A stretch of 64,000 bases of DNA from Acanthaster planci (lineage: Eukaryota; Echinodermata; Asteroidea; Valvatida; Acanthasteridae): contig NW_019091440.1 of the NCBI RefSeq assembly GCF_001949145.1, positions 457,463 through 521,462 on the forward strand. Direction: 5' to 3'. The notes beneath the pieces were generated by a model. That model was not told the DNA's origin and searched no databases. It worked only from the letters and a program-made list of their open reading frames with translations. Made by a program: the position numbers and the translations under genes. The number at the start of each line of letters is the position of its first letter. Position 1 is the stretch's first letter. Shown here in pieces: positions 61,801 through 64,000 of this stretch.

Positions 61801-63163
61801 CTGACTTTGAGGTCGTAAGTGCAATAGTAAGTCCATGGTTGACATAAACATGGCTGACTTGCCGTGATTTGCATTTTTGCATATGTGAATAGATAACTTG
61901 AGGAAATCTTGCAATGGAAAGAAGAAAGGATTGATTAAACTTGATTCTTGAAAAACACTTAATCTTTTACCAGGACAAAAAAAATGAGTAATTTAAGTTC
62001 CCTATGCGTAGCGGGGCACAGAATTTGTCAACCATTTCCCACAATGCATTCTGAAAAATGGCCTCTCCATTTTAAACCTCTTGGTGGCGCACTATGGCAC
62101 GAATAGCCTGTATCAAGAAAATTGTGTCTTTTAGTGCCAAATTTAAAGGGGGATGGGACTTTCCCCTGGCTTGAAGGTTAGAAAAATTCCAGCTCTTTGG
62201 GCTGATCCTTACGATGTATTCTCAAACATCCGAGGGCTGACACTGAAGCGATGGGGAAGTTCATCGATGAAGACCTGGGCTACATGCAGATGCTGACCAA
62301 CTCGGGGGCAATACAGGAGGACAAATGGAGGGACTTTAACGTCCGAGGTGGGACATATTAACTAAGATTACAGTGGGGATGGACATGTGCATTTCACAGA
62401 GCCGCTTAAGAGTTAGCAGAAATGTCATGCTAACGTTAGCAGAAAATTTGCTAAACTTAAGCACCATTTCATGGCTGTGCTTGGCGTGGTTGTGCTGAAG
62501 GTTGCGCGGACAGAGAGGTTTCTATTGTTCTATCACTTAGTTCAGGTAAATTTTTCCTTCAAGGTTAGCATACCTTTGGCTCTGCGTACTGCTTATGGTC
62601 TCCATGAAATATATGGAGTCTGTGTTAAGCGTGAAATTGTGTGCTAAGTAGCGCTGTGAAGTTAGGTCCTGGTTACATTGGTCAATGAGAGCACCCAGTG
62701 TTTTCTTCTGTCTTCTCAGCTGTAAGCATTTTTTTTTTGCTTAGCGGCTCTATAAAATGGGACCCGAGTTGCAAAATTCCATTCCAGGCCTTTGGGTTCG
62801 CAGCACCTACTGTCTTACGGCGGACTTTAAACCAATGAAGCAAACGTGAGCTCAGCAGTTGAAAGGTCAAACATTTTTTGCCACACTGCCAAGAGATTGG
62901 ATGGTTGATCTCCAGTGAGTTGATTTTTGAAAGTTTTTCACTCACGTGTTCTTGGAAGCTCTCGAAAAATGTTTTGTGCACTTTTCAGTTTATATGCAGA
63001 CAACTCTAGACAGATTCCAATTCACAGTGCCAACTTCAGACTGTCCCACAACTCCATTGAAACTTTCATCTGTTGATTATTTCATTATCCAGTTTACTGG
63101 TTGAAGGCGAGATACATGACGTTGCTGGGCAAGTCAGAAGAAGCGATTGATTCCTTTGACGAG
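49814..63163 (+). CDS. CABIN1: Cabin1 (calcineurin-binding protein cabin-1 / Hir3-like), 5' part, 18 exons, continues past window
   Basis: Eighteen exons join in frame (2,247 nt, 749 codons): 49814-49894, 50752-50865, 52059-52190, 52345-52525, 53097-53150, 53854-53929, 55117-55165, 56502-56611, 57313-57379, 57903-58464, 58607-58722, 59199-59287, 59740-59834, 60018-60168, 60601-60678, 61173-61280, 62235-62347, 63093-63163. All introns are GT..AG. The product resembles vertebrate Cabin1 throughout: start MRILALN, TPR-like helices at about residues 33-60, 87-114, 120-149 and 151-182, the block TWKGLGERLVALYNHL at about 266, a basic segment at about 488-514, and VYWLKAR near 726. By family, Cabin1 is a nuclear scaffold of the HIRA-UBN-ASF1a complex that deposits histone H3.3; in mammals its C-terminal part also binds calcineurin and MEF2. 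That C-terminal part (vertebrate length is about 2,200 residues) lies beyond the window. Identity rests on recalled family similarity, not a search. Confidence 0.93.
50020..50468 (-). mobile_element. Foldback element, TGTGACC family, inside Cabin1 intron 1
   Basis: Reverse complement of the 24,917-25,350 element: gtaataagtcgccagattca ... gaatatgaatattagagaag ... gtgggtcaca. The left terminus is decayed. Its right terminus coincides with the start of a 115-bp tandem duplication. Confidence 0.78.
50461..50685 (+). repeat. 115-bp tandem duplication in Cabin1 intron 1
   Basis: gggtcacaaatatccatgct starts at 50,461 and again at 50,576; the units include ttgcaaaaatctgaac and tttgactcgagc and differ at few positions. 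A diverged single copy of part of the unit (ttgcaaaagttgagcaca, aactcgagcgaaat) lies near 30,880. Confidence 0.88.
50752..50865 (+). CDS. CABIN1: Cabin1 exon 2, residues 28-65, first TPR-like helix pair
   Basis: Acceptor is a T-run ending aacag; donor is gag|gtgagg. It encodes EAEAYSLYNKALDLQRAGDN through LLAE, a TPR helix pair with the typical spacing (Y..ALDL, then AEAESTYQQLL). Exactly 38 codons, phase 0 at both ends. Confidence 0.93.
50938..51584. mobile_element. 647-bp foldback element in Cabin1 intron 2
   Basis: Ends ttgggctg ... cagcccaa are inverted, followed inward on both sides by AT-rich arrays of GAATATTTGA / TCAAATATTC. The interior contains a second inverted pair (cccctttgcgg ... 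gcaaaggggtg). A partial relative is at 1956-2165. No coding capacity. Confidence 0.72.
51838..51991 (+). repeat. Dispersed repeat in Cabin1 intron 2, copy 1
   Basis: tgtagcgaacg ... aaagagcgacggtgcggta ... aatcttgagcttatgaccac ... cttgtgaagg ... tggtgtc is colinear with a segment at 52741-52890 in intron 4. Confidence 0.7.
52059..52190 (+). CDS. CABIN1: Cabin1 exon 3, residues 66-109, TPR-like repeat
   Basis: Acceptor ttcttgtag, donor gag|gtatgg. It encodes an acidic linker (VEPPDDEE) and then the TPR segment YKNLGSMAYQKEDLNRAMEH, which continues into exon 4. 44 codons, phase 0/0. Confidence 0.94.
52345..52525 (+). CDS. CABIN1: Cabin1 exon 4, residues 110-169, TPR-like repeats
   Basis: It begins AVAFDETDVTVWYRIGTMAV and runs to ALNDYA, carrying one full TPR and the first helix of the next. 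The motif NHWPSLDNL is strongly Cabin1-like. Donor gcag|gtaaaa; the exon ends after one base of a codon. The frame stays open for about 220 bases into the intron, but that extension has no family resemblance. Confidence 0.95.
52741..52890 (+). repeat. Dispersed repeat in Cabin1 intron 4, copy 2
   Basis: ttgtagcaaatgac ... aaagagcgacgtcgcggtga ... aatcttgagcatatgaccaa ... tttgtgaaagg ... ttggtgtc, same orientation and order as 51838-51991. Confidence 0.7.
53097..53150 (+). CDS. CABIN1: Cabin1 exon 5, residues 170-187
   Basis: Short 54-nt exon between a tttcag acceptor and an aag|gtaaat donor. It encodes GCLFYICQALERDRKYKK, the second helix of the fourth TPR, in phase 1/1. It is easily missed by ORF-based prediction because the flanking frames are unrelated. 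Confidence 0.93.
53854..53929 (+). CDS. CABIN1: Cabin1 exon 6
   Basis: Acceptor cttcctccag, donor ttg|gtgagt. It encodes GVVLREKMFKEQPSLRKDSY then DLFQN, a well conserved Cabin1 segment (the R/K-EK-F-EQP-LRKDS pattern). Enters in phase 1 and leaves in phase 2. Confidence 0.95.
54250..54492 (+). mobile_element. tRNA-derived SINE in Cabin1 intron 6
   Basis: A-box-like tagcctggtggctag and B-box gagggttcgaatcctggc, then a body with actttgggcaagtcattc, a palindromic gccccatctccatcgggg, and a terminal T-run at 54,478-54,491 (Pol III stop-like). Confidence 0.75.
54511..54650 (+). mobile_element. Second tRNA-derived SINE, different head, just downstream
   Basis: A-box-like taggtgattgggg and B-box gaggttcgaatccagc, then cctcaggcaagccgcaagac. 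Same orientation as the SINE at 54250 but with a different head and body. Confidence 0.6.
55117..55165 (+). CDS. CABIN1: Cabin1 exon 7
   Basis: 49-nt exon, acceptor tgtccgcag, donor aaaaa|gtaag. It completes a Cys codon (as expected at this site in the family), then gives QDVIRPSQIDRAEAEK, and ends in phase 0. Confidence 0.87.
55863..56007. mobile_element. 145-bp hairpin MITE in Cabin1 intron 7
   Basis: tacgggcgattcacaatagc ... gcaccaccaagagttt is inverted as aactcttggtggcgcactat ... tgaaatggccgta. A nested inverted pair aatttgtcaaccc / gggttgacaaattt lies inside. A decayed relative is at about 62,020-62,110. Confidence 0.82.
56080..56462 (-). mobile_element. tRNA-derived SINE (minus orientation) with a triplicated head
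   Basis: Read on the minus strand: three consecutive 105-bp heads, each with an A-box-like ggctggctcagtggttcat and a B-box (ggttcgaatcccg or one-base variants), then one body copy containing gggttttcctccca, as in the SINE at 18495. On the plus strand aacccaatctacatgc recurs at 56,151, 56,256 and 56,361, exactly 105 bp apart. Ends about 40 bp before Cabin1 exon 8. Confidence 0.85.
56502..56611 (+). CDS. CABIN1: Cabin1 exon 8
   Basis: It lies about 40 bp after the triplicated SINE head. Acceptor atttcaacag, donor cac|gtgagt. It encodes IIKEALTLREERRALAKREP and ends in a hydrophobic stretch before the phase-2 donor. The sequence parallels the vertebrate block that precedes F-TWK-LGE. Confidence 0.93.
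57313..57379 (+). CDS. CABIN1: Cabin1 exon 9
   Basis: Acceptor gctgtag, donor ctg|gtgagt. Joined to exon 8 it gives TWKGLGERLVALYNHLVENS then PPL, one of the most recognisable Cabin1 motifs, which confirms the splice phase (2 to 0). Confidence 0.95.
57903..58464 (+). CDS. CABIN1: Cabin1 exon 10, large exon with T-P-Q-Q-rich low-complexity tract
   Basis: 562-nt exon, acceptor tctgctcag, donor gacg|gtgagc. It opens with the conserved SLCCKIDMSEY block, then becomes acidic and Ser/Thr-rich. From about 58,200 it is a degenerate repeat based on T-P-Q-Q (TPQQTQQQAPQQ and variants), about 85 residues long. Vertebrate Cabin1 has a divergent spacer at this point, so the tract is probably a lineage-specific disordered insertion. 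Ends in phase 1. Confidence 0.92.
58607..58722 (+). CDS. CABIN1: Cabin1 exon 11, basic nuclear-localisation segment
   Basis: Acceptor tatttcag, donor cgg|gtaaat. It encodes DPVAMETEPIPVKTK and then MRRGPKRKREK, followed by RRSTR. The dense K/R cluster (residues about 488-514) fits a nuclear localisation signal and aligns with the KRRSARVR-type basic segment of vertebrate Cabin1. Confidence 0.92.
59199..59287 (+). CDS. CABIN1: Cabin1 exon 12
   Basis: Acceptor cgtcacag, donor cag|gtacgg. It encodes VRNTVGKKKEECINYQEILR then QFLPSSLQD, matching the family's ELL-KFLPSRL region. Phase 0 in, phase 2 out. A second donor (acg|gtaaat) five bases downstream, ending the exon at 59292, would allow exon 13 to be skipped while keeping frame with exon 14. 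Confidence 0.9.
59740..59834 (+). CDS. CABIN1: Cabin1 exon 13, acidic/polar linker
   Basis: Chosen because it is open in the one frame that links exon 12 (phase 2) to exon 14 (needs phase 1): acceptor gcatttgaag, donor gcag|gtatgc. It encodes SGEEREDARCRSSDQDEASQ then RQTPSSRRMEIA. Polar composition fits the acidic linker found here in Cabin1, but it has no conserved motif, so this is the least certain of the internal exons. Confidence 0.68.
60018..60168 (+). CDS. CABIN1: Cabin1 exon 14
   Basis: Acceptor ttgtcag, donor catg|gtaaga. It encodes DRDKPMGHVETDADQSEKVW then EFLKKRQRNSGIIQLLDDYL. The SEK-(V/H)-(W/E)-FL...N-GI--L---YL pattern matches the family. Phase 1 in, phase 2 out. Confidence 0.93.
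60601..60678 (+). CDS. CABIN1: Cabin1 exon 15
   Basis: Acceptor cttgcttcag, donor tcag|gtgaga. It completes a Trp codon and gives WPTGLTTVFLQAYSCTRRH, matching the W-P-GL--V-L--Y--WRRH motif of Cabin1. Phase 2/2. Confidence 0.93.
61173..61280 (+). CDS. CABIN1: Cabin1 exon 16
   Basis: Acceptor cgaatacag, donor agaa|gtaagt. It encodes SSELKTATGYVMLTFAELKI then DELISAGKG. The MLTFAELKIDE helix corresponds to the MSLSCMELQLD segment of the family. Phase 2/2. Confidence 0.9.
61332..61588. mobile_element. Foldback element in Cabin1 intron 16
   Basis: Ends gggtcacttgggagacatt ... aatgtctcccaagtgacc are inverted. A perfect inner palindrome lies at 61,502-61,533 (cattagggagacat, 4-bp loop, inverse). 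Confidence 0.78.
62020..62110 (+). repeat. Decayed relative of the 55863 hairpin element, Cabin1 intron 16
   Basis: Shares gaatttgtcaaccatttccc near one end and ctcttggtggcgcactat near the other with the element at 55863-56007. Confidence 0.55.
62235..62347 (+). CDS. CABIN1: Cabin1 exon 17
   Basis: Acceptor acatccgag, donor cgag|gtggga. It encodes KADTEAMGKFIDEDLGYMQM then LTNSGAIQEDKWRDFNVR. Moderately conserved with the family segment before VYWLKAR. Phase 2 in, phase 1 out. Confidence 0.88.
63093..63163 (+). CDS. CABIN1: Cabin1 exon 18, TPR-like; last coding exon visible in window
   Basis: Acceptor cattatccag, donor gag|gtgagg. It encodes VYWLKARYMTLLGKSEEAID then SFDE, a TPR helix pair that is a hallmark of Cabin1/Hir3. 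Phase 1 in, 0 out. No further exon is apparent before 64,000; the next one is expected to the right of the window. Confidence 0.95.
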
Positions 63164-63857
63164 GTGAGGCTGAATTTTTCCTTTGTAACCACCTAATTAA
63201 CATCACTTATCTTTCAATCTGAAATCCCTTCAGTTTTTCCCTACTCCATTTTTTCCCTGAACAGTTATCACGCGCAATGCAAATAATCCTCTGGAATATC
63301 ACACAGTAAGTGTGGCTTTTCAAACCCGAGTTGGAAAGTTTGAAGAGGTGAAAAAGGTGCCTCGGAGAATTGAAATATGAATTCTTGCATTTCTCTGCCA
63401 CCAGTTGTGTGTTTCTTGGCCCGAGAATGAGTTGTATCCCAAGGATGGAAAAATGCACAACGGTGTATGTGCACACGAATCCGAGCGTTCTGAGTGGCCT
63501 TATCAATCTAGCACAATGCTGGTGTGGAGATGTAGGCGTTGTAGTTAGGTCAAACGATGGGGGATGGACACAACCTTTTTGAATAGCATATGGTTTGCCT
63601 GAGACTGGATTACTTACAATGGAGTTGGCTGTCATTGACTTTTCTACGACACTGGTGACTACCATGAAGTGTATATGCAGTGGCAGGTATTGACTCCCAG
63701 ATGCGGACATGACTGTGAGATCGCTGTAGTCCAGACCATCACAAGACCTGACAGGACCATCACAAGACTAACACAAGACCTCCAGAACATCCAAACTACA
63801 AGCTGTTCGGATGAACTGCAACAAAAGCATTCTTTTGTCACTGTTTACCTCACTACT

Positions 63858-64000
63858 TGTGTCTGGTCTTGTGTCTGGTCTTGTGTCTGGTCTTGTGCCT
63901 GGTCTTGTGCCTGGGCTTGTGCCTGGTCTTGTGTCTGGTCTTGTGTCTGGTCTTGTGTCTGGTCTTGTGTCTGGTCTTGTGGCTGGTCTTGTGCCTGGTC
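63858..64000 (+). repeat. 12-bp minisatellite, truncated by the window edge
   Basis: Unit ggtcttgtgtct with variants (gcct, ggct, one gggctt) repeated at least 11 times up to the last base. Upstream, 63,728-63,790 has several copies of the inverse (cacaagacc, acaagacctg). Confidence 0.92.

Overview
The window is animal nuclear DNA, not bacterial or viral. Genes are split into short exons (mostly 50-240 bp) with GT..AG borders, separated by introns of about 0.1-12 kb that are full of short non-coding repeats. No RNA gene or complete transposase or reverse transcriptase was found. The palindromes ACATGT/TACATGTA and GTAGGCCTAC are scattered everywhere. Together with several families of foldback elements and tRNA-derived SINEs, this suggests a marine invertebrate deuterostome (echinoderm, hemichordate or amphioxus type). 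That assignment is an inference, and I cannot name the species.

Layout. (1) Bases 1 to about 27,530 carry the 5' part of an unrecognised gene on the minus strand. A six-codon first exon (MDFLQG) at 27,527-27,510 has an excellent start context. It is followed by exons at 22,486-22,352, 19,034-18,891, 16,088-15,941 and 3,854-3,619, all phase-compatible, plus a possible extra exon at 27,151-27,032. The predicted N-terminal portion (about 227 residues without the optional exon) is acidic, then basic and Ser/Thr-rich, and probably disordered. The gene has no visible end in the window. (2) Bases 27,528-47,899 form a 20-kb stretch between two divergently transcribed genes. I see no convincing exon there, only repeats and a GC-rich block near 44.8-45.0 kb. 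(3) From 49,814 to the right edge, 18 plus-strand exons encode the N-terminal 749 residues of the Cabin1 orthologue (animal counterpart of yeast Hir3), a TPR protein of the HIRA histone H3.3 chaperone complex. All 18 exons join without a frame break. A 567-bp open exon at 47,900-48,466 has a good start codon and ends in phase 0 at a donor, so it could add a 189-residue N-terminal extension to Cabin1 or be a separate small gene.

The repeats are the most distinctive content: a perfect 11 x 21-bp minisatellite (24.66 kb); a TA-flanked pogo/mariner-type MITE (24.0 kb); a TGTGACC foldback family (24.9, 31.5, 50.0 kb); a GGGTAATT family (21.5, 32.8, 38.4 kb); a 59-bp palindrome present twice (9.5, 21.0 kb); a SINE whose tRNA-like head is triplicated (56.1-56.5 kb); and a 12-bp minisatellite running off the right edge. 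The two genes do not show an obvious functional link. I found no new defence, biosynthetic or otherwise organised multi-gene system; the notable observations are gene-structure and repeat-biology questions.
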